A stretch of 19,262 nt of DNA from Clostridia bacterium (GCA_017456465.1 JAFTJJ010000015.1:1-19262), one strand, 5' to 3'. Counted from the stretch's first letter, positions 6,287-14,444 are shown. A program made the numbers and translations. Notes: generated by a model not told the origin, from the letters alone.

Positions 6287-7428
6287 TGACTTTACTTGCA
6301 AGTCCTGTGAATGCACCATCTGGTCTGTGGGTCACAATCCTCAATTGGATTGAAAGTGGAATTGTGAATTATGGTTGGACAATCATTCTTTTCACACTTT
6401 TGATCAAATTCGCATTGTCACCTCTTGACCTTCTGATCAAATACTCAACCAAAAAGAGCACTCTCGTTCAACAAAAACTTGCACCACAATCAGCAAGACT
6501 TCAAAAGAAGTATGCAAACAACCAACAAGCATATCAAATGCAAATGAACGCGCTTTACAAAAAAGAAGGTTATAACATGATCGGCTCTTGTGTCATCATG
6601 CTTGTGAACCTTGTTTTGACAATGGCAGTTTTCCTCACAATTTTCTCATCACTTCGTGAAGTTTCAGCCTACAAAACAATTTGTCAATACAACAATGTTC
6701 AAGCCGTTTATGAACAAAGCATGACAACCGAACTTGCTTCAACCACTGGGACAACTTTTAATGAAGAAATGACACTTTCAGCATTCCTTGCTGATGAAAC
6801 AAACCAAACAACTTTTGCTTCTCAAATTGAAACAGCAAACAACAACGCACAAGATGCAGTCCTTCAGGCTTGGAACTCATCAAAAGAAGAATGGCTTTGG
6901 ATCAAAAACATATGGGTTGCAGATGGTGCAAAATCGGCAATGCCAACATATGATGATTTAAAATCACTCGCAAGTTCATCTAAAAAAGAAGAATATATAA
7001 AATATGTTGAAGGCCTCGACCAAACAATTTATGGCAACATTTCACAAATGGTTGGTTCTTCTGAAACCGCTTGGAATGGTTATTACATCTTGGCTGTCCT
7101 TGCAGCAGTAGTGACATTCCTTTCTCAATACGTCGCGCAACTCTCAACAAAACTCAAAAATAAAAATCTCAACAAGATTGCAGAAGCTGGCACACAAAAC
7201 GGTGGAATGATGAAATTCATGAAAATATTAATGCCAGCCATGATGGTTATTTTTGTTCTCACATCAAGCTCAGCATTCGGAATCTACGTTGTAACAAGTT
7301 CAATTGTTTCCATCGGAATTTCTTATCTCATATCAATATTTGTCAACCTTATGACAAAAAAGAAAGAGGCTGAAGTTTCAGCATATCTCGAAAAAGAAGC
7401 ACTCAAACTTGCAAAAAAACAAAAATAA
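6274..7428 (+). CDS. yidC: YidC/Oxa1/SpoIIIJ-family membrane protein insertase
   Basis: YidC inserts membrane proteins alone or with SecYEG. The 384-residue product has TM1 (about 31-52, GWTIILFTLLIKFALSPLDL), a cytoplasmic charged hairpin (55-100), TM2 (101-124), and TM3-TM5 at about 268-290, 314-334 and 336-360, with a basic C-terminal tail. Two features stand out. The Arg conserved in the hydrophilic groove of TM1 is Lys45 here. The loop between TM2 and TM3 (125-268) is about 140 residues instead of a few tens; it is rich in Thr, Ser and Asn and contains the family motif WLWIKNIW (207-214). No lipoprotein or other signal peptide is obvious. AAGGAG is 7 nt before the ATG, within the end of yidD. 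Confidence 0.95.
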   Translation: MGNVMTLLASPVNAPSGLWVTILNWIESGIVNYGWTIILFTLLIKFALSPLDLLIKYSTKKSTLVQQKLAPQSARLQKKYANNQQAYQMQMNALYKKEGYNMIGSCVIMLVNLVLTMAVFLTIFSSLREVSAYKTICQYNNVQAVYEQSMTTELASTTGTTFNEEMTLSAFLADETNQTTFASQIETANNNAQDAVLQAWNSSKEEWLWIKNIWVADGAKSAMPTYDDLKSLASSSKKEEYIKYVEGLDQTIYGNISQMVGSSETAWNGYYILAVLAAVVTFLSQYVAQLSTKLKNKNLNKIAEAGTQNGGMMKFMKILMPAMMVIFVLTSSSAFGIYVVTSSIVSIGISYLISIFVNLMTKKKEAEVSAYLEKEALKLAKKQK

Positions 7429-7446
7429 ACAAAGGAGAAATTTATT

Positions 7447-8148
7447 ATGAAATCAATCGAAGTACAAGGCAAAACCGTTGATCAAGCAATTGAAATTGGG
7501 CTTTACAAACTTGAAACAACAAGAGAAAATGTGAAAATTGCAATTCTTGAAGAGGCTGGACTTTTCAATAAAGCCAGAGTTCGCCTCACTCTTGCAGGAG
7601 AAGAAAGCCAAAAAGAAACGGCTCTCAAAGAGCTTGTTGAAGAAATGCTTTCAAAAATGAATATTTCTTGTGAGATTTATATCGAAGAAAGAGATGAAGA
7701 ATTTTTTGTTGACATCACTGGAGAAGATGCTGCTCTTCTCATCGGCAAACGCGGAGACAATCTCGATGCAACACAATATCTCATTTCTCAAATCTTTAAC
7801 AAGGGCGTTCCTCATGATGAATACAAAAAAGTTGTCGTTGACAGCGCTGGTTACAAAAAGAAAAGAGAAGAAACACTCAAGGGCCTTGCAAGAAGAACTG
7901 CAGCAAAGGTTGCAAGAGAAAACAGAAATGTGGCACTTGAGCCAATGAATGCATTTGAAAGAAGAATCATTCACAGTGAACTTTCAGACCACGCAAAAGT
8001 TGAGACAGAAAGCCGTGGAAATGAACCACACAGATATGTTGTGATCAAGCTTAAAGGCAAAGCAGAAAACAAAGATAAACGCAAAGAAAAAAGCGAACAA
8101 AACAAAGAAGAACAATCAAAAGAAGCTCCAAGAGCTTACGCGGATTAA
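7447..8148 (+). CDS. jag: RNA-binding protein Jag/KhpB (EloR), SpoIIIJ-associated
   Basis: Jag/KhpB is a cytoplasmic RNA-binding protein that, with KhpA, influences cell elongation and division in Gram-positive bacteria. Three parts are visible in 233 residues. A Jag-N domain starts MKSIEVQGKTVDQAIEIGL. A KH domain follows with LLIGKRGDNLDATQYLI (GKRG at 100-103). An R3H domain has FERRIIHSEL (170-179), giving the R-x3-H signature at Arg172/His176. A Lys/Glu-rich tail (about 203-233) makes it slightly longer than B. subtilis Jag. AAAGGAG precedes the start. It closes the rpmH operon and is followed by a terminator 9 bp later. Confidence 0.95.
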   Translation: MKSIEVQGKTVDQAIEIGLYKLETTRENVKIAILEEAGLFNKARVRLTLAGEESQKETALKELVEEMLSKMNISCEIYIEERDEEFFVDITGEDAALLIGKRGDNLDATQYLISQIFNKGVPHDEYKKVVVDSAGYKKKREETLKGLARRTAAKVARENRNVALEPMNAFERRIIHSELSDHAKVETESRGNEPHRYVVIKLKGKAENKDKRKEKSEQNKEEQSKEAPRAYAD

Positions 8149-8157
8149 TAATCATCA

Positions 8158-8187
8158 AAGCACTCAAAACTCAGGGTGCTTTTTTTG
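8158..8187 (+). terminator. Rho-independent terminator after jag
   Basis: Eight-bp stem AAGCACTC / GGGTGCTT (one G-T pair), 8-nt loop, and a run of seven or more T. It ends the rpmH-jag operon. Confidence 0.85.
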
Positions 8188-8212
8188 TTGCCAATTTTTT
8201 TATTAAATATAA

Positions 8213-8240
8213 TTGAAAAATTAAAAAGTTGTAGTATAAT
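8213..8240 (+). promoter_or_regulatory. Promoter of mnmE-mnmG
   Basis: -35 TTGAAA (8213-8218), 16 bp, -10 TATAAT (8235-8240). The predicted start near 8247 is only a few bases from the first mnmE ATG at 8250. Confidence 0.65.
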
Positions 8241-8249
8241 ACTATTCGT

Positions 8250-9602
8250 ATGGAACAAGTAAAAAACATGGAAACAATTGTCGCACTTTCAACGCCTGCA
8301 GCAGCTGGCGCGATTTCTATTGTTCGCATGAGCGGAAAAAATGCAGTGCAAATTGCAGACAAACTCTTTGTTTCTGTTAAAGGTAAAAAACCTTCTGAAT
8401 TCATCCCACGCATGCTTGAGCTTGGCACATTCAACACTGGATCTTTCAAGGAACATTGCATGTGTGTGCGATTCAACGCACCATTCAGCTACACTGGAGA
8501 AAATGTGGTCGAATTTCAACTTCATGGAGGAATGAAAATTACAGAAGGAGTGATTGCTGCATGCATCAAAGCCGGCGCAAGAATGGCAAGTGCTGGAGAA
8601 TTCACAAAACGAGCTTTTTTAAATGGCAAAATGAGTCTTGCATCTGCTGAAGGGATGATGGACATGATCAATGCTGAAAGCGAAGCAGAAATAAGAGCGG
8701 GCTATAACCTGCTTCAAGGCGAACTTTCAAAACTTGCAAAAACTGCGCAAGATGAACTTACTGACCTTTTGAGTGAAATTGAAGTTTCTTTTGATTATCC
8801 AGAAGAAACAATCGAATATGTTACAAAAAACACAGTTAAGACCCGACTCATGGCTTTATATGAAAAAATAAATGCAACACTCCAAACCGCAAACACAGGA
8901 AAGCTTCTCAAAAATGGTGTTGGAATTCTTATTCTCGGAAAACCAAACGCAGGAAAGTCATCACTCCTGAACGCATTGCTCTCATTTGAACGCGCAATTG
9001 TCACTGACATCGCTGGAACAACAAGAGACACAATTGAAGACACATTTGTGATTGACGGAACAAAATTCAATGTCATTGATACAGCTGGAATCAGAGACAC
9101 TGATGACATCGTTGAAAAAATTGGTGTTGACAAAGCAAAATCTTTGATTTCTGGCGCTGATCTCGTAATTTACGTCAAAGATGGTTCAACTCCAGACTCT
9201 GCTGAAGACAAACAAATTCAAAACTTGCTTTTGAACAAAAAACATATCGTCGCAATAAATAAAAGCGATCTGATGGGTCATTATGATCCAAAAGAAAATG
9301 AAATTGTTATTTCAGCAAAAAACAACGTCGGCATTCAAGAGCTTAAGAACAAAATATATCAAATTTCAACTGATGGTTATGCAGTGAGTTCAAACATCAT
9401 CATCACAAACGAAAGACATAAGGATGCACTGTCAAGAGCCGCTGAATCAATAATGACGGCCATCACAAACATGGAAATGTCTCTTGATTTGATTTCAATT
9501 GATTTGAAACTCGCATATTCTGCTCTTGGTGAAATCACTGGAAACACAACGGGTGAGGACATAATCGACGCAATCTTCAGTAAATTCTGTTTGGGAAAAT
9601 AA
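8250..9602 (+). CDS. mnmE: tRNA modification GTPase MnmE
   Basis: MnmE and MnmG form the complex that adds an aminomethyl or carboxymethylaminomethyl group to U34 of tRNAs reading NNA/NNG codons. The 450-residue product has the folate-binding N-terminal domain (METIVALSTPAAAGAISIV onward) and a helical domain. Its G domain carries G1 GKPNAGKS (230-237), G2 TDIAGTTRD (252-260), G3 DTAG (277-280) and G4 NKSD (337-340). The C-terminal FCLGK contains the conserved Cys447. Two starts are possible: ATG 8250 (used here) and ATG 8268, which matches the B. subtilis N-terminus better. Neither has a clear Shine-Dalgarno sequence, and the promoter position makes 8250 nearly leaderless. Confidence 0.96.
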   Translation: MEQVKNMETIVALSTPAAAGAISIVRMSGKNAVQIADKLFVSVKGKKPSEFIPRMLELGTFNTGSFKEHCMCVRFNAPFSYTGENVVEFQLHGGMKITEGVIAACIKAGARMASAGEFTKRAFLNGKMSLASAEGMMDMINAESEAEIRAGYNLLQGELSKLAKTAQDELTDLLSEIEVSFDYPEETIEYVTKNTVKTRLMALYEKINATLQTANTGKLLKNGVGILILGKPNAGKSSLLNALLSFERAIVTDIAGTTRDTIEDTFVIDGTKFNVIDTAGIRDTDDIVEKIGVDKAKSLISGADLVIYVKDGSTPDSAEDKQIQNLLLNKKHIVAINKSDLMGHYDPKENEIVISAKNNVGIQELKNKIYQISTDGYAVSSNIIITNERHKDALSRAAESIMTAITNMEMSLDLISIDLKLAYSALGEITGNTTGEDIIDAIFSKFCLGK

Positions 9603-9606
9603 AAAA

Positions 9607-11457
9607 ATGAAAAAAAACTATGACGCTGTAGTGATTGGCGGTGGTCATGCAGGAAATGAAGCAGCCCTCGCCCTCGCAAGAACTGGAAATAAGACACTTT
9701 TAATAACTCTCCACAAAGAGAGCATTTCTTTCCTTGCGTGCAATCCAAGCATTGGAGGAACGGCAAAAGGACATCTCGTGTGTGAAATTGACGCTCTTGG
9801 TGGCGAAATGGGTGTGCAGGCTGACAAAAATACGCTTCAACTCAGAATGCTCAACAATGGGAAAGGCCCAGCTGTTCACAGTTTGAGGGCTCAAATTGAC
9901 AAGGTTGCTTATCACAAAAGCATGCAAGAAGTTCTTGAAAATCAAGAAAATCTGGACATTCTCGTGGACGAAGCCAGTGACATTTTGACTGAAAACGGCA
10001 AAATAACCGGAGTCAAAACATCAAGTGGAAACGAAATTCAAACAAAAATCGCAGTCATCACCACTGGTGTTTACCTCAATTCAAGAACCATCATTGGTGA
10101 AGACATTAAAAATGAGGGACCTGCGGGCTTCAAAAATGCCACCCACCTCACTTCTTCTCTTGAAAGACTTGGATTTGCGATCCGCAGATTTAAAACTGGA
10201 ACTCCTCCAAGGCTTGAGTCTTCTTCAATTAATTATGAAGCATTTGAGGTTCAAAGGGGCGATGAAAACATTCAAACTTTTTCATTCATGACAAAAAAAC
10301 AAAACCCAAACACACATGTTTGTCACTTGGGTTACACCACACCAGAAACCAAACAAATCATTCTTGACAACCTTCACTTGGCACCAATGTACTCAGGAGA
10401 AATCAAGGGAGTTGGACCAAGATATTGTCCATCAATTGAAACCAAAATCGTGAGATTTTCAGACAAAGAAAGACATCAGATTTTTTTGGAACCAGAAACC
10501 CGTGAAAATTCAGAAATCTATCTCCAAGGAATGAGCACCAGCATGCCAAGGGACATTCAACACAAAATGGTTGAAAGCATCCATGGCCTTGAAAATGCAG
10601 AAATCAAAAAGTATGCTTATGCTATTGAATACGATTGCATTGATCCACTTGAACTGTTTGCATCTCTTGAATCAAAAAAAATTGATGGACTTTTCTTTGC
10701 TGGACAAATCAATGGCACAAGCGGTTATGAAGAGGCAGCTGCCCAAGGCTTAATTGCAGGCATCAATGCAAATCTAAAACTTAAAGGGAGAGATCCTTTG
10801 ATTTTGAAAAGAAATGAGGCATACATTGGTGTCCTCATTGATGATCTCACAACAAAAGGAACACTTGAACCATATCGAATGATGACAAGCCGTGCAGAAC
10901 ACAGACTCGTGTTGAGACAAGACAATGCAGACCAAAGACTCACACAAATTGGCTATGATGTTGGACTGGTCACAGAAGAACGCCTCAAAAAATTTAAACG
11001 CAAAATGCGTGACATTCAAAAATTGACCGAACTTTGTGAAACGACAATCATCAAACCATCAATTGAACTCAACACATATCTTGCCAGCGTTGGCCAAACA
11101 CCACTTGCGAGTCCTTGCCCACTATCAAATCTCATCAAACGACCAAATGTTGGTCTTTCGGATTTAAACAACCATATAAAATCATTCAAGGGCTTTGGGA
11201 AAGCAGTTGTAAGCCAAGTTGAAATTCAAATCAAATATGCTGGTTATTTGATGCGTCAAAACGAACTCATTGAAAGGACACTGAAACTTGAAGAGAAGAC
11301 GATTCCAAAAGATATTGACTATCTCGGCATGCACGGACTCAGACTAGAAGCCCGCGAAAAACTTGATTTCATGCGTCCACTCACTGTTGGAGCTGCCAGC
11401 AGAATCAGCGGTGTGAGTCCTGCTGACATCACAATTCTTTTAATGCACTTGAGTTAA
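9607..11457 (+). CDS. mnmG: tRNA uridine-5-carboxymethylaminomethyl modification enzyme MnmG (GidA)
   Basis: This is the FAD- and NADH-dependent partner of MnmE in U34 modification. The 616-residue product has the Rossmann FAD motif VVIGGGHAGNEAALA (8-22). The family stretch NPSIGGTAKGHLVCEIDALG follows, then GTPPRL, the NGTSGYEEAAAQG motif that closes the FAD site, and SRAEHRLVLRQDNADQRLT. The C-terminal helical domain that binds MnmE is complete. Length and motif order are normal. It starts 4 bp after the mnmE stop; the only upstream purine stretch is GGGAAAA at the end of mnmE, so coupled translation is likely. In most Firmicutes rsmG and the noc/parAB genes come next; here a terminator and unrelated genes follow. 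Confidence 0.97.
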   Translation: MKKNYDAVVIGGGHAGNEAALALARTGNKTLLITLHKESISFLACNPSIGGTAKGHLVCEIDALGGEMGVQADKNTLQLRMLNNGKGPAVHSLRAQIDKVAYHKSMQEVLENQENLDILVDEASDILTENGKITGVKTSSGNEIQTKIAVITTGVYLNSRTIIGEDIKNEGPAGFKNATHLTSSLERLGFAIRRFKTGTPPRLESSSINYEAFEVQRGDENIQTFSFMTKKQNPNTHVCHLGYTTPETKQIILDNLHLAPMYSGEIKGVGPRYCPSIETKIVRFSDKERHQIFLEPETRENSEIYLQGMSTSMPRDIQHKMVESIHGLENAEIKKYAYAIEYDCIDPLELFASLESKKIDGLFFAGQINGTSGYEEAAAQGLIAGINANLKLKGRDPLILKRNEAYIGVLIDDLTTKGTLEPYRMMTSRAEHRLVLRQDNADQRLTQIGYDVGLVTEERLKKFKRKMRDIQKLTELCETTIIKPSIELNTYLASVGQTPLASPCPLSNLIKRPNVGLSDLNNHIKSFKGFGKAVVSQVEIQIKYAGYLMRQNELIERTLKLEEKTIPKDIDYLGMHGLRLEAREKLDFMRPLTVGAASRISGVSPADITILLMHLS

Positions 11458-11510
11458 GATTTTCTAAATTAAAAAACAGTAAATCAATTTAACTTCAAAA
11501 TAACAAATTA

Positions 11511-11550
11511 AAAACAATCCAAGAGAAAAAACTTGGATTGTTTTCTTTTT
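11511..11550 (+). terminator. Strong terminator after mnmG, possibly bidirectional
   Basis: A perfect 13-bp stem, AAAACAATCCAAG (11511-11523) with CTTGGATTGTTTT (11532-11544), has an 8-nt A-rich loop and a T-rich tail. On the minus strand the same stem ends in GTTTTTAATTTG, so it may also stop transcription coming from the XRE gene. Confidence 0.88.
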
Positions 11551-11638
11551 GATATAGAAATTTATATTTGAGGCGCAACATTACAACTTAATTATATATT
11601 GATTAAATGTTTGAATTGATTCTCTATAAGTTAGCGTT

Positions 11639-12247
11639 TTATTTCTTCAACACTTTTTTGCACCAAGTGCGTTTATTACAATTCGGACACTTCAAATAGC
11701 GTGTAGTTCCTCTGTGCATTGCCCAAAGCGCTTCTGAATAAGTAGGAGTTATTTCATTGCCACATTTATTACACTTGTAAGCCCCTACACTCACTTCGAG
11801 CTTCAATGCATAAAAACAAGGGATCAAAAACACAATGCAAATTCCAAGAATTGTTAGCACTTGCCAAACGCCTTCAGGAATCAAGAATGCAGTTAATAAA
11901 AGTCCTGAGAACAAAGAAATCATGCTCACAATCATGATCACCCACATGGATCTCCATATGATTTTGTTTTTATGTTCCAATTCTTTTGCCATATCAAACA
12001 AAAGTTGTTCATTTTTCTGATTGTTACTTTCCATAATAATTTTTTCTCCGCTCAAAAGTTCATTCAAACTTACTCCCAAAACTTCACACAGCTTTGGCAA
12101 AGTGTTCGTGTCTGGAATTCCATTCCCATTTTCCCATTTTGAGACTGTTTTTTCGCTCACAAAAAGTTTTTCAGCAAGCTTTGCTTGTGTCATCTTTTTG
12201 GATTTTCTTTCTGTCATGATGAAAGTTCCGATTTTATTGTAGTCCAT
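11639..12247 (-). CDS. XRE-family HTH regulator with two TM helices and a C-terminal zinc ribbon
   Basis: This is a predicted membrane-tethered DNA-binding protein of 202 residues. The Cro/C1-type HTH spans about 6-64: MTQAKLAEKLFVSEKTVSKW is the typical helix-turn-helix, with WENGNGIPD after it. A short charged linker leads to two hydrophobic segments (about 98-121 and 128-149). The last 45 residues carry CNKC (159-162) and CPNC (187-190), a four-cysteine zinc ribbon. With two helices, HTH and ribbon would both face the cytoplasm. The target is unknown. ATG 12247 has GGGAGG 5 nt upstream; a GTG at 12253 overlaps that site and is rejected. The gene lies alone between terminated units, so autoregulation is a reasonable guess. 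Confidence 0.88.
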   Translation of the reverse strand: MDYNKIGTFIMTERKSKKMTQAKLAEKLFVSEKTVSKWENGNGIPDTNTLPKLCEVLGVSLNELLSGEKIIMESNNQKNEQLLFDMAKELEHKNKIIWRSMWVIMIVSMISLFSGLLLTAFLIPEGVWQVLTILGICIVFLIPCFYALKLEVSVGAYKCNKCGNEITPTYSEALWAMHRGTTRYLKCPNCNKRTWCKKVLKK

Positions 12248-12271
12248 GTCCACCTCCCATATTCAAGACTA

Positions 12272-12280
12272 ATTATATCA
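12272..12280 (-). promoter_or_regulatory. Extended -10 promoter of the XRE gene
   Basis: On the minus strand the sequence reads TGATATAAT, an extended -10 element (TG, one base, TATAAT at 12272-12277). No good -35 is seen at 16-18 bp. The predicted start near 12265 gives a leader of about 18 nt holding the GGGAGG site. Confidence 0.5.
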
Positions 12281-12378
12281 CATACTTTTGAAAGATTGAC
12301 ATAATTTTGAAATAAAAAACTCTATATATTTTCTGTTTTGATCACGCACCACTCAAAATCTACTTTCACAAACACAAA

Positions 12379-13692
12379 TTACTCAAATTTGTCAATATGT
12401 TCCACAACAAGTGCAAGTTTTTCAAGAATTTCTTCGCTCAAAGACTCATTGTTGCTTTCAATCATAATTCGAATTTTGGGTTCTGTTCCTGACTTTCGCA
12501 AAATTATTCTTCCATCCAAAAGCTTTTCTTCTGCGGCCATCTTTGCTTTCAAAAGATCACCAGAACAAATCACTTTGTCTTTATTTTGCACAACAATGTT
12601 TCGAACATATTGTGGTGTGAGACAGTCAAGGCGTTCATCAGATAGTTTTGTTCCATCAATTGCAAGATATTTTAAAATCAAAAGCGCGACAAGAATCCCA
12701 TCTCCACTTTCCATATATTTTTTTACGATGATGTGTCCAGATTGTTCACCACCAAGCACAGCACCCGATTTTTCCATGAGTTCAATCACATACTTGTCAC
12801 CAACATCACTCCTGATCATGCGAATGTCAAGTTTTTCAAGTTCATGTTCAATTTGAAGATTGGTCTGAATGGTTGCCACAATTTTGTTTGCAAACAGCTC
12901 TCCGTCGCGTTTAAACTTTTTTGATAAAAAGTAAATTATTTGATCTCCATCAAATTCATTTCCCAAATTGTCAACCGCAATAATTCTGTCTGCATCCCCA
13001 TCAAAAGCAAATCCAACATCTGCTCCAATTTCCACAACTTTACTTCTCAAATCTTGAGTAAAAAGAGCACCACAACCATTGTTAATGTTGTTTCCATTCG
13101 TTTCCGTCGAAAGAACATGAACTTTTGCCCCCAAACTTTCAAATATGTGTGGAGCGATCAATGACGCCGCGCCATTGGCACAGTCAATAACAATCTCGAT
13201 TCCAGCAAGGCTAATTTCTCCCAAACTTGATTGCAAATGAGAAATATATTCCTCAATAAGTGAAAGACGGGTTGAAAATTTCCCATATTCGTTCATCATG
13301 CAATTATGAAACAGTAGTTTTTCAATTTCAAACTCTTGGTCATCCGTGATTTTTTTGCCATCACTTCCAAAAATTTTTATTCCATTAAACTCTGCGGGGT
13401 TATGACTTGCACTAATCACCACACCAAAATCAAACTTGTGTTTTTTTACCAAAAAAGAAACACAAGGGGTTGGGGCAAGTTCAATACTTGTAACATATGC
13501 CCCACCGCCGACAGCACCACTTGCAAACGCCGTAAGCAGATAATCTCCTGACATTCTTGTGTCTTTTGCAATCAATATTTTTGGACAATTTTTCAATTTA
13601 CAAATTGTTTGTCCAATTTTAAATGCCATTTCACTCGTAAGATCAATTCCAGCCACCCCTCGTATTCCATCAGTCCCAAAATAAATCCCCAT
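12379..13692 (-). CDS. glmM: Phosphoglucosamine mutase
   Basis: GlmM interconverts GlcN-6-P and GlcN-1-P, the second committed step to UDP-GlcNAc and peptidoglycan. The 437-residue product has the four-domain alpha-D-phosphohexomutase layout. It begins MGIYFGTDGIRG. The active-site loop is ISASHNP, with phosphoserine at Ser96. The Mg-binding loop is DGDADR (231-236), and the phosphate-binding loop RKSGTEPKIR is at 399-408. FGTDGIRG and the overall length favour GlmM over phosphomannomutase. The ATG at 13692 has AAGGGG 8 nt upstream. A TTG two codons earlier is only 2 nt from that site and overlaps the stop of the upstream gene, so it is rejected. The 2-bp spacing implies an operon with the acetyltransferase. 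Confidence 0.95.
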   Translation of the reverse strand: MGIYFGTDGIRGVAGIDLTSEMAFKIGQTICKLKNCPKILIAKDTRMSGDYLLTAFASGAVGGGAYVTSIELAPTPCVSFLVKKHKFDFGVVISASHNPAEFNGIKIFGSDGKKITDDQEFEIEKLLFHNCMMNEYGKFSTRLSLIEEYISHLQSSLGEISLAGIEIVIDCANGAASLIAPHIFESLGAKVHVLSTETNGNNINNGCGALFTQDLRSKVVEIGADVGFAFDGDADRIIAVDNLGNEFDGDQIIYFLSKKFKRDGELFANKIVATIQTNLQIEHELEKLDIRMIRSDVGDKYVIELMEKSGAVLGGEQSGHIIVKKYMESGDGILVALLILKYLAIDGTKLSDERLDCLTPQYVRNIVVQNKDKVICSGDLLKAKMAAEEKLLDGRIILRKSGTEPKIRIMIESNNESLSEEILEKLALVVEHIDKFE

Positions 13693-13694
13693 TT

Positions 13695-14327
13695 TCAAAT
13701 CCCCTTCAAATAGTCCTTTGCTCGATTTTCTTTTTCTTCTGCTCTCGCTCTTCCGATCACAAACGATCCAGATTTTGCATCATGAACAACTGTTGTTCCC
13801 GCACAAATGTAAACACCATCACCAATTTTTAAAGGTGCAATCAAATTCACATTGCTGCCAACAAAACACTTATCACCAACAACAGTCCTTGACTTTGTCT
13901 TTCCGTTGTAATTCGCAAAAATTACCCCACACCCAATATTGCAGTCTTTTCCAATAACACTGTCTCCAACATATGCCATGTGGTTCACTTTTGTTCTCTC
14001 TCCAATGCTTGAATTTTTAATTTCAGAAAAGTTTCCAATTCTCACTGAATGCCCAATTCTGCTCCCAGGTCTAATTCTTGAAAAAGGACCAATTACCGCT
14101 TTGCATTCAACATAAGACTCTTCAATCACACTTGAATGAATTTTGGAGTTTGCACCAATATGAGAATCCATAATGTAATTGTTTGGAAGCAAAACGACAT
14201 TGTCCCCAATATACGTGTCTCCATCAATGTGGTTTCCTTCAAAAATTGTGACATTTTTCCCAAATAAAACGTTTTTGCCAATGTATGTATGTTTCTTACC
14301 AACTATCTTGACTTGCTTAAATTTCAT
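13695..14327 (-). CDS. Stand-alone GlmU-type acetyltransferase domain (left-handed beta-helix)
   Basis: Probable glucosamine-1-phosphate N-acetyltransferase. The 210 residues are hexapeptide repeats almost from residue 1 and align with the C-terminal half of bifunctional GlmU at a constant offset of 247 from E. coli numbering. Arg86 (R333), Lys104 (K351), His116 (H363, catalytic base), Tyr119 (Y366), Asn130 (N377), Asn139 (N386), Ser158 (S405), Ala176 (A423) and Arg193 (R440) are all present. The numbering of E. coli residues is recalled family knowledge. The pyrophosphorylase half, with its GXGTRM motif, is absent, and upstream DNA is non-coding, so this is not a fragment of a longer gene here. 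GGAGG lies 7 nt before ATG 14327. Adjacency to glmM supports the assignment: product of one, substrate of the next. A TATAAT without a clear -35 lies at 14386-14391 (minus). A sugar O-acetyltransferase is the alternative. Confidence 0.88.
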   Translation of the reverse strand: MKFKQVKIVGKKHTYIGKNVLFGKNVTIFEGNHIDGDTYIGDNVVLLPNNYIMDSHIGANSKIHSSVIEESYVECKAVIGPFSRIRPGSRIGHSVRIGNFSEIKNSSIGERTKVNHMAYVGDSVIGKDCNIGCGVIFANYNGKTKSRTVVGDKCFVGSNVNLIAPLKIGDGVYICAGTTVVHDAKSGSFVIGRARAEEKENRAKDYLKGI

Positions 14328-14444
14328 TGATTTACCTCCGCATTTCTCACTGTAAAATTAAAAATTTTTCATAAAAAGATAATTTATTATATGTTTTTTG
14401 CGATACTGAATGATCCTTGATTAACCCCCAAAATGTCTCAAAAG

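Noticed and set aside
12338..12856. 172-residue plus-strand frame opposite glmM
   Set aside because: Antisense shadow of glmM; serine-rich composition from reverse-complemented codons, no ribosome binding site or family resemblance.
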